The notes: generated by a model from the letters alone, not told the origin. Shown: positions 44,107 to 53,758, numbered from the stretch's first letter. The stretch is DNA of 64,000 nucleotides from Methylomonas sp. UP202 (GCF_029910655.1 NZ_CP123897.1:4391547-4455546); one strand, 5' to 3'. Made by a program: numbers and translations.

Positions 44107-45273
44107 TTATTCCCCAATATCATAAAACCGCTTCTTCAGCAAATCGCCAAGATCGCTGCGTTTGAGCAAGTCCTTGATCCGGGCCGACGCGCCGCCGGTG
44201 CCGTAGGGTTGGTGCAAATTCGCCAGGGTTTCGGCCAGTTCGCCGGACCAAACTTTTTCCAACGCGGCTTGGATCGCTTCGGCTTGCGGCGGGCAATGCA
44301 ATACGCTGGCGGCGCACAGCCGGCCGCGTTGGCGGTCGCCGATGTCGACGGTCGGAATCTTGAACGCCGGCGCTTCCAGGATACCGCTGGACGAGTTGCC
44401 GACCACCGCGTCGACATGGCGCATCGCCGACAAATAGCGCAACGAACCGAGCGAGACGAAGGCCGCGACCCGCTCCGGCCAGCGCGCCCGATAGTCTTCG
44501 ATCAACCCGGCGATGACCCGGCCGCCGGCGTCGGCGTTGCTGTAGGTGAAAATGACGCGAACCTCCGGAAACGCGTCCAAGGCTTGCAGCAACTGCTGAA
44601 ATTGTTCGGCGGCGGTTTCGGCTTCCAAGGTTGCCGGGTGAAAGGTCGCCAAGAGGTTACGCTCGGCAAATTTAAAATCGATGGCTTGTTCTAGCCCGGC
44701 GCGATCCAACAAGGGCAGCCGAGCGATATTGTCCAAACCCGGCGCGCCGACGTTAAACACCCGCTGCGGCTGTTCGCCGAGTTGAATCACCCGTTGCCGG
44801 TAGACTTCGGCGGCGGTGAAATGCAGGTGCGACAGCTTGGTCAAGGCGTGGCGGATGGCGTCGTCAACCGCGCCCTCGCTGAGTTCGCCGCCGTGAATAT
44901 GAGCGATCGGAATCCGCAGGTTCATCGCGGCCTGCGCGGCGGCGAAAATCTCGAAGCGATCGCCGAGCACGACCACGATGTCAGGGTTCAGCTCGCTGAA
45001 CGCATCGGCAAAGCCAATCAAGCCCAGACCCATCGCCTTGCTGATGCCGGTTGGCGTGTCTGACGACAGCAACATTTCCACCTTGCGGGCGATGCTAAAA
45101 CCGTCGGCCTCGATTTGCCGCCAGGTCAAACCGAATTCCGGCGACAGATGCATGCCGGTCGCGACCAATTGCAATGTCAAATCCGGGTCGGCCTGGATTT
45201 CCTTGAGCAGCCAATACAGCAAGCCGTATTCGGCCCGCGAGCCGGTGACGACGCAAATTTTACGCGCGGCCAT
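44107..45273 (-). CDS. legG: UDP-sugar 2-epimerase (hydrolysing), legionaminate pathway
   Basis: This is the NeuC/LegG family enzyme that releases UDP and inverts C2 of the precursor sugar. The 388-residue protein shows 'VVTGSRAEYGLLYWLLKEIQ' at the N-terminus, 'HIHGGELSEGAVDDAIRH' near residue 123 and 'VVGNSSSGILEAPAFKIPTV' near residue 288. Placement beside legB, legC and legF favours LegG over sialic-acid NeuC. Its start shares one base with the legC stop. The next nonulosonate gene that might be expected downstream is replaced by IS66 sequence. Confidence 0.88.
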   Translation of the reverse strand: MAARKICVVTGSRAEYGLLYWLLKEIQADPDLTLQLVATGMHLSPEFGLTWRQIEADGFSIARKVEMLLSSDTPTGISKAMGLGLIGFADAFSELNPDIVVVLGDRFEIFAAAQAAMNLRIPIAHIHGGELSEGAVDDAIRHALTKLSHLHFTAAEVYRQRVIQLGEQPQRVFNVGAPGLDNIARLPLLDRAGLEQAIDFKFAERNLLATFHPATLEAETAAEQFQQLLQALDAFPEVRVIFTYSNADAGGRVIAGLIEDYRARWPERVAAFVSLGSLRYLSAMRHVDAVVGNSSSGILEAPAFKIPTVDIGDRQRGRLCAASVLHCPPQAEAIQAALEKVWSGELAETLANLHQPYGTGGASARIKDLLKRSDLGDLLKKRFYDIGE

Positions 45274-46412
45274 CAGATCGCCACGCTACTGGGCAAATTG
45301 ACCAAGCGTTCCGCCAGGCGCCGCGATTGGCTCAAACCGTCGGTTTGGCAATGCCGGTACATTGGCAAGTCGGGCATCAAGGTCCACAACGGCCGGGTCA
45401 TCACGCCGTGGGCGTTGCTGTATTCCAGAAACGCGTCGCGTTGCGCGGCATCGTCCAGTAACAGCGCATTGAGCCAGTAATTGGAGCGGGCGCCGGCCGG
45501 CTCTTGGACAATCTCGGCGCCATTGGCGCGCGCCCAATCCAGATAGCGCGCGGCCAGCGCCCGCTTGCTGTCGACGAAGGCCGGCAATTGTTCCAGTTGC
45601 GCCAGACCCAACGCGGCATTCAGATTCGGCATCCGGTAGTTGTACGCGATTTGGTCGTGCTCGAACTTCCAGGCGTGCGCCAGTTTGGCGGTGGTGGTCA
45701 GATGCTTGGCCTGCCGGGCCAGATCGTCGTCGTCGGTCAGAATCATCCCTCCGCCGCCGGTGGTGATGATTTTATTGCCGTTGAAGCTAAGCACGCCTAG
45801 CCGGCCGAAGGTGCCGCAATGGCGCTCGCCGATGCGGCTGCCCAAGGCCTCCGCCGCGTCTTCGACGACCGGCACGCCGTAACCGTCGCAAACCGTCAGC
45901 AAGCCGGCCATGTCGCAAGGATGGCCGAAGACGTGCATCGGCAAGCAGGCGGCGATGCGCCGGCCGCTGGTTTTGTTGTAAACAACGCCGGCCCGCCGCT
46001 CGCAGCCTCGTTCCAGAAACTCGGCCAGCGCGGCCGGCGCCAAGCCCAAGGTCGCGGCTTCGATATCGACGAACACCGGCTCGGCACCGCAATAGGCGAT
46101 CACGTTGCAGGTGGCGACAAAGGTCGCGGCCTGGGTGACCACTTCGTCGCCCGGCCGGACGCCGGCCAACAGCAAGGCGATATGCAGCGCGGCGGTGCCG
46201 TTGACGGTGGCGACAGCGTGTCTGGCGCCGCTGAATTCGGCAATCTTACGCTCAAATTCCCCGACATACGGCCCAACGCTGGACACGAAGGTGCTGTCGA
46301 TCACGTCGTTCAAATAGCGCTTTTCGTTGCCGCCGAAACGCGGCTCGTGCAGCGGGATGAAGGCGTCGGTTTGGTAAATCTCCCGCACGAAACCGAGCAA
46401 ACCTTCAAACAT
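45273..46412 (-). CDS. legC: LegC-type PLP aminotransferase
   Basis: This DegT/DnrJ/EryC1-family enzyme (379 residues) would aminate the 4-keto sugar made by LegB. 'GNEKRYLNDVIDSTFVSSVG' is the LegC-like N-terminal motif. The PLP lysine is in 'SFNGNKIITTGGGGM' and 'VVEDAAEALGS' is the cofactor-binding region. It overlaps legB by eight bases. Confidence 0.9.
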   Translation of the reverse strand: MFEGLLGFVREIYQTDAFIPLHEPRFGGNEKRYLNDVIDSTFVSSVGPYVGEFERKIAEFSGARHAVATVNGTAALHIALLLAGVRPGDEVVTQAATFVATCNVIAYCGAEPVFVDIEAATLGLAPAALAEFLERGCERRAGVVYNKTSGRRIAACLPMHVFGHPCDMAGLLTVCDGYGVPVVEDAAEALGSRIGERHCGTFGRLGVLSFNGNKIITTGGGGMILTDDDDLARQAKHLTTTAKLAHAWKFEHDQIAYNYRMPNLNAALGLAQLEQLPAFVDSKRALAARYLDWARANGAEIVQEPAGARSNYWLNALLLDDAAQRDAFLEYSNAHGVMTRPLWTLMPDLPMYRHCQTDGLSQSRRLAERLVNLPSSVAI

Positions 46413-47385
46413 TGTAAATGTCCGTTTTGTACTTTTTCAGATTGTCGGCCTCTTTAAACCAAGCCGCGGTCCGGCGCAAGCCTTCCTCCAAACCGACTTG
46501 CGGCGCGAAGCCGGTCAAGGTCTTGAGCTTGGCGTTGTCGCACCAAAGCCGATTGACTTCCGACTTTTCCGGCCGCAAACGCTGTTCGTCCACCAGAAAC
46601 TCGACATCGCTGGCCATGATGGTCTTAATTAACGCCAGGGTATCGCCGACCGAGATTTCGAAATTCGAGCCGATATTGACCGTCTCGCCGATGGTACTAT
46701 CCGATTCGGCTAGTGCGATGAAGCCCCGGCAGGTGTCTTCGACATAATTGAAATCGCGAGTCGGCGAAACGTCGCCCAGCTGGATTTGCTTTTTGCCGGC
46801 GGCGATTTGGGTGATGATGGTCGGAATCACCGCCCTGGCCGATTGGCGGGGACCGTAAGTATTGAACGGCCGGGCGATGGTCAGAGGCAGATTGAAGGCG
46901 TTGAAAAAGCTCATCGCCATCGCGTCGGCGGCAATCTTGGAAGCGCTGTACGGCGATTGTGGTTGCAAGGGATGTTTTTCGTCGATGGGCACGTATCGCG
47001 CGGTGCCGTAAACCTCGCTGGTCGAGGTATGGATCACCCGGCGTACGCCGGCATCGCGGGCGGCCTGGCAGATGTTCAAGGTGCCGCGAATATTGGTATC
47101 GACATAGCTGTCCGGTGCCTGGTAGGAATACGGGATCGCGATCAACGCGGCCAAATGAAACACCGTGTCGATGTCCCGGCAAATGGCCCGGCAGAACGCC
47201 GGATCGCGCACGTCGCCGCACACCACTTCGATGTCGTTCTTGCACGCCGCGTCGTCGAGCCAGCCCCAACTGTTGAAGGAATTGTACTGGGCCAGCGCCC
47301 GCACCTCGCAGCCGCGCGCCGCCAGCATTTCGGTCAAATGCGAGCCGATGAAGCCGTCGGCGCCGGTCACTAGCACTTTGTTCAT
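46405..47385 (-). CDS. legB: NAD-dependent UDP-GlcNAc 4,6-dehydratase
   Basis: This SDR-family dehydratase (326 residues) starts the legionaminate route. It has the Rossmann motif 'VTGADGFIGSHL' (6-17), the catalytic 'SPYSASKIAADA' (Tyr-X3-Lys) near residue 144, and the family phrase 'RPFNTYGPRQSARAVIPTII'. It overlaps legF by four bases. Confidence 0.92.
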   Translation of the reverse strand: MNKVLVTGADGFIGSHLTEMLAARGCEVRALAQYNSFNSWGWLDDAACKNDIEVVCGDVRDPAFCRAICRDIDTVFHLAALIAIPYSYQAPDSYVDTNIRGTLNICQAARDAGVRRVIHTSTSEVYGTARYVPIDEKHPLQPQSPYSASKIAADAMAMSFFNAFNLPLTIARPFNTYGPRQSARAVIPTIITQIAAGKKQIQLGDVSPTRDFNYVEDTCRGFIALAESDSTIGETVNIGSNFEISVGDTLALIKTIMASDVEFLVDEQRLRPEKSEVNRLWCDNAKLKTLTGFAPQVGLEEGLRRTAAWFKEADNLKKYKTDIYNV

Positions 47386-48083
47386 ACCAAACCTTGTTTA
47401 ATAAACGCCTCGGCGATGGCCCAGTCTTCCTCGGTATCGATGTCCAGGCTTTGCACCGCGTTCATGATTAACGGCCGGGTGTTGGGCGGATAAAAGGATA
47501 GCCGTGCCAGCAAATATTCGCTGGGGCATAGATACATCGCCCCGTTCGGGGTTAGCAATGGACGACTTTGTTGCCGGCTGGTCTGAGTCGGTTGCCGACT
47601 GTCCAACGGCACCAGATAGCCGTCGTCGGCGCGAAACAGCGTGGTCGGGTCGCGATGGATTTCCTTGCAACCCACGACCGCATCGACATCCGGCTCCGCC
47701 ATCATCCGCGCGGCTTGCTGAAGCGCATCCTGCGAACGAAACGGCGAAGTCGGTTGCAGCCACATCAGCCGCTCGGGCAAATAGCCGTATTGATCGCGAA
47801 ACCATCCCAACGCATGTTGCGCGACTTGCAACGCCGACGCGCTATCGGTCGCGCAGGCCGCCGGTCGGATAAACGGCACCGGTAAACCGTATTGCCGGCC
47901 GATCTCGGCGTACTGCTCGGAATCGGTCGATAGGATACTCAAGCAATCGGGCAAGTCCGCCTCGGCGATGGCCCGAGCGGTCCAGGCCAACAGTGGCTTA
48001 TCGCCCAGCCGCCGGATGTTTTTATCCGGCAAACCCTTGGAACCGGCGCGGGCCGGCACGACGATCAGCGTGGAGATCGACAT
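47382..48083 (-). CDS. legF: CMP-nonulosonate (legionaminate) cytidylyltransferase
   Basis: This acylneuraminate cytidylyltransferase-family protein (233 residues) activates the nine-carbon sugar as its CMP derivative. 'VVPARAGSKGLPDKNIRRLG' (7-26) is the CTP-binding signature, and 'LQPTSPFRSQDAL' and 'NGAMYLCPSEYL' are family marks. Assignment to LegF rests on the adjacent legB-legC-legG. Confidence 0.88.
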   Translation of the reverse strand: MSISTLIVVPARAGSKGLPDKNIRRLGDKPLLAWTARAIAEADLPDCLSILSTDSEQYAEIGRQYGLPVPFIRPAACATDSASALQVAQHALGWFRDQYGYLPERLMWLQPTSPFRSQDALQQAARMMAEPDVDAVVGCKEIHRDPTTLFRADDGYLVPLDSRQPTQTSRQQSRPLLTPNGAMYLCPSEYLLARLSFYPPNTRPLIMNAVQSLDIDTEEDWAIAEAFIKQGLV

Positions 48084-48127
48084 CAGTCCGGCAACCCGCG
48101 AACCCGCAAAATTAAAAAAACCGCCAT

Positions 48128-49756
48128 TCAGGCCATCACTTGTTCGTAAAAGCCGGTCAATCGATGAATATTGTTATGCATTTGCAATTCCTCGCGGGCC
48201 GCTACGACATTCTGCTTCAGCTCGGCCACATCCAACATCTCGATAATCTCAGGCAAAAACTCGATTTCGCGTTGATTAATAATTACGCCAATCCGGTATT
48301 CCTTAACGATACTGCAAACCGCGCTAAAGCGATCGCTTACCAAAACCGGTAATCCGGCTTCCAAATAATTAAACAACTTGGTCGGAATCAAATGTTTGAA
48401 ATGCAAATCGCCGGTATAAATACCGCCAAAATCGTAAACCATTAAACCGAAATCGTAATGGGCGATTTTTTGATTGATATGTTGCGGCATATCGCCGATA
48501 AAAAAATTGAAATTGCGGTGGCGCTTGGCTAACTCGATAAAATCGGGATATAACTTGGCGTACTCCTCCTCGGCGGCGATCAACGGATTATTGTAAATAT
48601 CCAGATAACATCCCCTGGCGATTAACTTCATCACCAGTCCCAGCAACTGCGAGTCCCCAAATAATTCATGCGGCCTATTCGCTGAAAACGGTGGCACCCC
48701 CCCAACAAACACTAGCCTTTTTTCTTGATTAACAATATTCGAGGCGTGGAAGAAATCCTTGACCGGTAAGGCCGGGAACGCCAAATGCTTGTTCCGTAAA
48801 TGCGGCGAATCGCGCTTGACCAAGGGCTGCCGATATTCGTCGTCGCCATTAAAAATCACGCCATCGGCATGGTGAACAATATAATGTTCGCAGGCCAGTT
48901 GCAATTGATGGTTTTCGATGACATTTTCGCCCCAGACCATTTTCATCGTATCGGGAATTTTCGACACGGTGGTCTCCGGCAGATAAAACGATTGACTGTC
49001 CATAATCTCGATAATTTGCCGACAGTGCTTGGGCTTATACGTATCGATTAATACCGGAATATGGTATCGAAACAGCCAGCCCTGAGTATGCAGCAATAGT
49101 TTTCTATCGACCGAGTTTAACAGCATTAAAAAACTGATAAAATCGGTATAAATAATATCGTCGAAGAAACCGGCTTGATGTTTAACCATATTTTGGTCGA
49201 ATACCAATGCCACGGTTTTATAGCCGCAGTCGCGCAATACCTTGCTCAGCCGCAATTGATTGAAATAAACCTTTTTCGCCGCGAAAACTATGACCGAGCC
49301 ATCGTGACCGGTTGCCTGCTCCAACGCTTCTTCCAATTTCCGGCGGTGCTGTTTAAGCAAGGTCGTATATTGCCGGCTCAGCCGTTCGCCGGAAAATACG
49401 TCGTTTACCAATATATCGCCGTCGCCGATCTCGCGCACCACCGGAGTGCCCATGAAGGTATTGGACCGATGGGACGCACTCAACACACCCAGATTCTGAT
49501 GCAGCGGTTTCAACGCCTGCAATAATGCAATACTGAGTCCGGAAACCCCATCGATTAACCAACGCCGGTTTTTAGGCTCGGATTCTTCCGGCAATAGGCC
49601 GTAACACTGTTTGATAACTTGATGATTGATACCCTCTTCTTTTAATAATTCGATAAACGAGCCGCCGAGCACATCCTTAGCCTTCTCGCTAACGACAGTC
49701 AATTTCTCGAAGGACGAGAAAAATATCTCTTCAAAAAAATCGCTTCTCACGCCCAT
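48128..49756 (-). CDS. putative glycosyltransferase (542 aa)
   Basis: This is a probable GT-B enzyme. The C-terminal half has 'KRLVFVGGVPPFSANRPHEL' and 'LIPTKLFNYLEAGLPVLVSD', the last being the usual donor-binding signature of GT1/GT4-like enzymes. The N-terminal half has no clear motif. It overlaps the downstream sulfotransferase's coding end by ten bases, as expected for one transcript. The donor is unknown; as neighbour of legF it could transfer the nonulosonate. Confidence 0.75.
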   Translation of the reverse strand: MGVRSDFFEEIFFSSFEKLTVVSEKAKDVLGGSFIELLKEEGINHQVIKQCYGLLPEESEPKNRRWLIDGVSGLSIALLQALKPLHQNLGVLSASHRSNTFMGTPVVREIGDGDILVNDVFSGERLSRQYTTLLKQHRRKLEEALEQATGHDGSVIVFAAKKVYFNQLRLSKVLRDCGYKTVALVFDQNMVKHQAGFFDDIIYTDFISFLMLLNSVDRKLLLHTQGWLFRYHIPVLIDTYKPKHCRQIIEIMDSQSFYLPETTVSKIPDTMKMVWGENVIENHQLQLACEHYIVHHADGVIFNGDDEYRQPLVKRDSPHLRNKHLAFPALPVKDFFHASNIVNQEKRLVFVGGVPPFSANRPHELFGDSQLLGLVMKLIARGCYLDIYNNPLIAAEEEYAKLYPDFIELAKRHRNFNFFIGDMPQHINQKIAHYDFGLMVYDFGGIYTGDLHFKHLIPTKLFNYLEAGLPVLVSDRFSAVCSIVKEYRIGVIINQREIEFLPEIIEMLDVAELKQNVVAAREELQMHNNIHRLTGFYEQVMA

Positions 49757-50568
49757 TCGTATCCATTATGCCAGTCGGTGATAAAAGGAATGCCTAATTT
49801 GGCGGCATATCCAGCTAATTCCGGCGCGGAGCGGTCTAGTTGTTCCTGAATCAGCTCTTTATTCTCCGCGGAAATCGAATCGAAATACCCCTTGGTCAAG
49901 CCGGCTCTAAAATGCGAGCCGCCGCCGTCGCTTTCGGCTTTTTTTTGCATTGTCGAAAACGCCGAATCCAGGCAAATAGCCTCGATTTGTTGCTCGGTCA
50001 ACTCCAAGCTTAAAAACTCGGCGCATCGCCGCACGCAAACCGCTTTATCTTCGACCAATTGTTCAAAGGTCAATATTAAAGCTGACCCGGCCGCCGCGAA
50101 CTCCAGCATTTTTTGCATTTGAAATAATTGCCCGCCGATACCCTGCCAGTTAAAACCATCCGACTGCCTGCGACAAATAATCCTGGAAATGCCTTCATCC
50201 TTGCTCAAACTCGCGAAGAAGTCGGACTTATTGGCACCGCGGCCAATTTCCCAGTCGATATTATCGGCAAAATGATGGTACATCGATAAGGTCATCGCAT
50301 AGATATTCCTGACCACAAAGATACTGCGCGCATCGTTTTCGATCAGTTCTCGCTGAATTTCCGCTACCGGCACGAAATGCCAGGAATAAAAGGCGTCGGT
50401 TTTAAATACAATATTCGCCGGATCGCTCGGATCGATACCTTTAACCAGCGCCGGCTCGAACCACGGTAGCCCGGTCATGCCGGATATGATTTGGCGTATC
50501 ATCCACGTGCCGCATTTCAATGGCGTTCCAACCACAATAGGCGAATCCGACTTATTTAAAGTATTCAT
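49747..50568 (-). CDS. sulfotransferase (273 aa)
   Basis: This PAPS-dependent sulfotransferase-like protein carries the phosphosulfate loop 'VVGTPLKCGTWMIRQIISGM' (12-31) and the 3'-phosphate element 'SIFVVRNIYAMTLSMYHHF' near residue 82. A C-terminal 'HFRAGLTKGYFDSISAENK' is analogous to the family RKGxxGDW segment. It overlaps the preceding sulfotransferase gene by 17 bases. It would sulfate a sugar of the glycan or a lipid carrier. Confidence 0.82.
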   Translation of the reverse strand: MNTLNKSDSPIVVGTPLKCGTWMIRQIISGMTGLPWFEPALVKGIDPSDPANIVFKTDAFYSWHFVPVAEIQRELIENDARSIFVVRNIYAMTLSMYHHFADNIDWEIGRGANKSDFFASLSKDEGISRIICRRQSDGFNWQGIGGQLFQMQKMLEFAAAGSALILTFEQLVEDKAVCVRRCAEFLSLELTEQQIEAICLDSAFSTMQKKAESDGGGSHFRAGLTKGYFDSISAENKELIQEQLDRSAPELAGYAAKLGIPFITDWHNGYEWA

Positions 50569-51379
50569 ACCCGCCTATATCGCTGTAAAACGCCAGGGTT
50601 TTCGGTTCGACAATCCGCTCGAACGCTAATTTTTTCCAATCCGGCCAAGCCCGATACAGATTATCCGGCTTGGCCGACACCCGCGCCTCGCCGCGGAACG
50701 GCCGGTAAACCCAGCGATAAATATCGGCTAATAAGGCCTCGGAAAACTCGACGCGATTCTTGGTTAAATACGCCACAATCTCCGCGAAATGGCGCGGCGA
50801 GGTCACCAAACTTTCCAAAGCAACTCGCCGGATGCGGGTATCGATATCGACCCGGTGACGATTTAATTGATACATACCCTGATAGGCCGACCATATTTCG
50901 ACATCGTCTTTTCGATAAGCTTTAAGCCCCAACGCCTTGAAATAATCGTGCTGGGCTATCGACCATTCGTGTTCTATCGGTCCGAAACTGCCGTCCGGCA
51001 TGCGCATGTTGCCGGCCCGCCAACTTACGTAAAACTCCAGCCAGGCGTAGGGATGGCGAGCCAGAAACAGCAACGGAACTTTATCGATATATTGGTCGAT
51101 CACGTCGCGAAAATGCCAAGGCCGATACGACCAACAATCGCCGATCGCTTGATAGGTGGTACCCATATCTTCCAAAAATGCCGTGAAGGCGTCCAGCGGC
51201 GGACGTTCGGATCGACTGCGCTCGGCTAAATATTTCGGTCGCGAGCCTTCGTGAGCCATCAGCGCGAATATTTCCGGATGTGCGTTTAAAGCCTTGGCAA
51301 ACCAGCTAAACCAATGGTCGCCGGCATATCCCCAAGCTAGCACATAAAACACATGACTGGATTCGTTAATTTGGAACAA
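50552..51379 (-). CDS. sulfotransferase-like protein (275 aa)
   Basis: The N-terminal 'FYVLAWGYAGDHWFSWFAKA' (11-30) is a variant phosphosulfate-binding loop, and 'VPLLFLARHPYAWLEFYVSW' near residue 100 matches the 3'-phosphate-binding strand and helix. Sequence similarity to the next gene is low, so the two are distinct enzymes rather than a recent duplication. It lies 45 bases after a CgeB-like glycosyltransferase gene. Confidence 0.72.
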   Translation of the reverse strand: MFQINESSHVFYVLAWGYAGDHWFSWFAKALNAHPEIFALMAHEGSRPKYLAERSRSERPPLDAFTAFLEDMGTTYQAIGDCWSYRPWHFRDVIDQYIDKVPLLFLARHPYAWLEFYVSWRAGNMRMPDGSFGPIEHEWSIAQHDYFKALGLKAYRKDDVEIWSAYQGMYQLNRHRVDIDTRIRRVALESLVTSPRHFAEIVAYLTKNRVEFSEALLADIYRWVYRPFRGEARVSAKPDNLYRAWPDWKKLAFERIVEPKTLAFYSDIGGYEYFK

Positions 51380-51424
51380 TGGCGATCCCGGAATTAGGGT
51401 AAGGTAAATTGAATATTCATCGAA

Positions 51425-52570
51425 TTACACGGACGAATAGCCTATCGTTTTTAAATCGTTGAAAATAGAATCGACGCGATGCCGCCAGGTGTGATGGTTC
51501 AGAATTTCTTGTGCGGCATTATTTCTGATTCGATTCGCCTCCTGTGGATTGTCGCGGTAAAACCCCACCTTATCGGATAAATCGTCGATATCGAACTCGA
51601 TATAATGCTCACCTGGCGTAAAAAAGGTTTTAATTCCGCCGGGATTCTCGTCGTACGCCCCTTTTCGAACAAATATCAAACCGGCCGACGCCATACAGTC
51701 CACAACTCGAAAATGCATGCCGTTCCCCTCATGGAAATTCATGGACGACTCGTATACCGCTCGCATATCGCCAGGATCATTCAAAAAACGCCGGTAATAA
51801 TCGCGATAAGCCGGCCAATCGCGCCAATTTTCCGGACCGTATATGTCCAGCGGCAATTTCAAATCGACCAGCGCATCCAGTAATTCCCGACGATTCACCA
51901 GCCGTATCAGCCGGCCGGTCATGTCGTATGCCAAGGTCCGGTCGAAAGCTAATTCGACGCCGAACACGCTCAACGCCAAGTCGGTTAGCAAACACATGTA
52001 GTCTTCATGCACTTTCAAACTCGCCCGATGTTCCAGCAAGGCTTGTTCTATATGCGGCAGAAATTCGCCAAACTTTAATGGCGGGTCGGATTGGGAAATG
52101 TCCCTCGCCAGTTCCTCAGTCCGCCAGGGCCGCGGAATGTGTCCGACGAACGCGGCGCGGCCGGCCGGCGCGGCGCCGCTCGGGTAGTAGCTCTTCGGGC
52201 ACGCGCCTGGTCCAAACCAACGATAAAAAGCATGATGCGGGTATTTTTCCAGCCACTTGGGGCCGAATAAATAAGTAATCTCGCTACCCTGAAAGTCGCT
52301 AATCGGCCTGCCGTTAAAATCCACGACCCAACAAATATGGACAATATCGGCCGGCAAGTAAGGCAAATCGCTTCTGGGCCGATTCATATCGAAAATGACG
52401 CGCGTACCGCGCTCCTTGATCCAGGCTAGCATTTCCGCCTCGCTCAGCGGGCCGCAATGCCAGGATAGGCGAACGTCGCGGCCGGCGAATCCGCCGGCAA
52501 TTTGGCCGGCCAGATGGCGGTACCACGCATTGTCACGCGGGAAAAACAGCGAAACGCCAGGGTTCGTCAC
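51425..52570 (-). CDS. CgeB-like glycosyltransferase, copy 2
   Basis: The 381-residue protein resembles the glycosyltransferase family with DUF3880 and Glyco_trans_1_2 domains. It contains 'IVHICWVVDFNGRPISDFQG' near residue 77, 'PLDIYGPENWRDWPAYRDYY' near 237 and 'GNGMHFRVVDCMASAGLIFV' near 278. The same three blocks occur in the gene immediately upstream, so these are tandem paralogues. Each would add one sugar; donors are unknown. Confidence 0.78.
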   Translation of the reverse strand: MTNPGVSLFFPRDNAWYRHLAGQIAGGFAGRDVRLSWHCGPLSEAEMLAWIKERGTRVIFDMNRPRSDLPYLPADIVHICWVVDFNGRPISDFQGSEITYLFGPKWLEKYPHHAFYRWFGPGACPKSYYPSGAAPAGRAAFVGHIPRPWRTEELARDISQSDPPLKFGEFLPHIEQALLEHRASLKVHEDYMCLLTDLALSVFGVELAFDRTLAYDMTGRLIRLVNRRELLDALVDLKLPLDIYGPENWRDWPAYRDYYRRFLNDPGDMRAVYESSMNFHEGNGMHFRVVDCMASAGLIFVRKGAYDENPGGIKTFFTPGEHYIEFDIDDLSDKVGFYRDNPQEANRIRNNAAQEILNHHTWRHRVDSIFNDLKTIGYSSV

Positions 52571-52585
52571 GACGCGAAGCGCGGA

Positions 52586-53758
52586 TTATAAGGCGTTAAA
52601 ATCACGGACAATTTTCTCGACCCGATGTCGCCAGGTATGATTCTGTCGGATAAGGTCGATCGTCTCCAGGCGTTGCTTGCCGTGCCGATAATCAAGCGCC
52701 AAGGCATGCGCATAAGCCTCATCGAACTGGTGCCACAAAAATTCGACATAATGTCTGGAATTATCGAAGAAACTATGTAAACCGCGCCGCTTGTGCGGGT
52801 CCAAACCCAAGCGGTTGTACTTGTCGCCGGAGTTTTCATTATACCAGCACAACAATCCGCCGGAGGCCATGCAATCGATGGCCCGAAAATGAAAGCCAAC
52901 CCCGTCATGTAAATTAAACCGGCTGGTTTGATGCAGTCTGTTTAACTCAGCCGGGTCATCGATATAATATCGATAATACCCTTGATACTCCGGCCAGGCC
53001 CGCCAGTGTTCCGAACCGTATATCGCAACCGACCGAGTTTTCGACAGTGGAAGCGCGATGATCTGCGTGCGGTTTTTAACGCGTTTTACCCGTTCCAACA
53101 AATCGTAACGCATATCCAGTGTTAATTCGGCATGTAAGCCCGAACGTTGAAAAACGATATTATCGATAATATCCAACAAGGACGCATGCGTTTGACCGAA
53201 ATAGCTGATTTCATCCATGCGTCGGTTAAAAATCTCCAGCAACTCGCCGAAAAGCATACCGGTATCGACAGCGCCTTCGCCAATAATCGGTCGATTTAAT
53301 TCCGCTTGCCTCCAGGGTAAAGGAATATGGCCGATAAAACTGAACTCGATAGTCGGCAGATATTCGTCGATCGGCCGATAGGTATCGACGCAGGTGCCTG
53401 GCGGTAACCAATCTTGAAACCCGCCGGTCGAGTAATTATCGTCCCATCCGGAATCGAAAAAATAAGTGATATCGCTACCTAAAATCGAGTGCTCGTTACG
53501 GCCTTGGAAATCGACTATCCATGTGATATGCGGAATTTTTAACTCGTGCAGCACCGGTATTTCGTTTTTGACCCGATTCATTTCGAATATAAACTTCGGC
53601 CGATACGACTTTACCCAATCCGACATCTCCTGATTGTCAAGAAATCGGCATAAACCACTGACGCTAAACCCGGCTTGCAAAAACGCCTTGGACAAATGCG
53701 AGTACAGCCGTCGATAAAAAGCCGTATCCTTGGGCAAGAAAATCGAAATGTTATTCAA
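52586..53758 (-). CDS. CgeB-like glycosyltransferase, copy 1
   Basis: This 390-residue paralogue of the following gene shares 'IPHITWIVDFQGRNEHSILG' near residue 75, 'VAIYGSEHWRAWPEYQGYYR' near 248 and 'GVGFHFRAIDCMASGGLLCW' near 290, plus the C-terminal 'QNHTWRHRVEKIV'. The divergence between the pair is large, which implies an old duplication with different acceptors or donors. Confidence 0.78.
   Translation of the reverse strand: MNNISIFLPKDTAFYRRLYSHLSKAFLQAGFSVSGLCRFLDNQEMSDWVKSYRPKFIFEMNRVKNEIPVLHELKIPHITWIVDFQGRNEHSILGSDITYFFDSGWDDNYSTGGFQDWLPPGTCVDTYRPIDEYLPTIEFSFIGHIPLPWRQAELNRPIIGEGAVDTGMLFGELLEIFNRRMDEISYFGQTHASLLDIIDNIVFQRSGLHAELTLDMRYDLLERVKRVKNRTQIIALPLSKTRSVAIYGSEHWRAWPEYQGYYRYYIDDPAELNRLHQTSRFNLHDGVGFHFRAIDCMASGGLLCWYNENSGDKYNRLGLDPHKRRGLHSFFDNSRHYVEFLWHQFDEAYAHALALDYRHGKQRLETIDLIRQNHTWRHRVEKIVRDFNAL

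Noticed and set aside
44107..48083. Reading the nonulosonate genes as sialic acid synthesis (neuC/neuA)
   Set aside because: The adjacent 4,6-dehydratase and LegC-type aminotransferase are not part of sialic acid synthesis and fit the legionaminate route.
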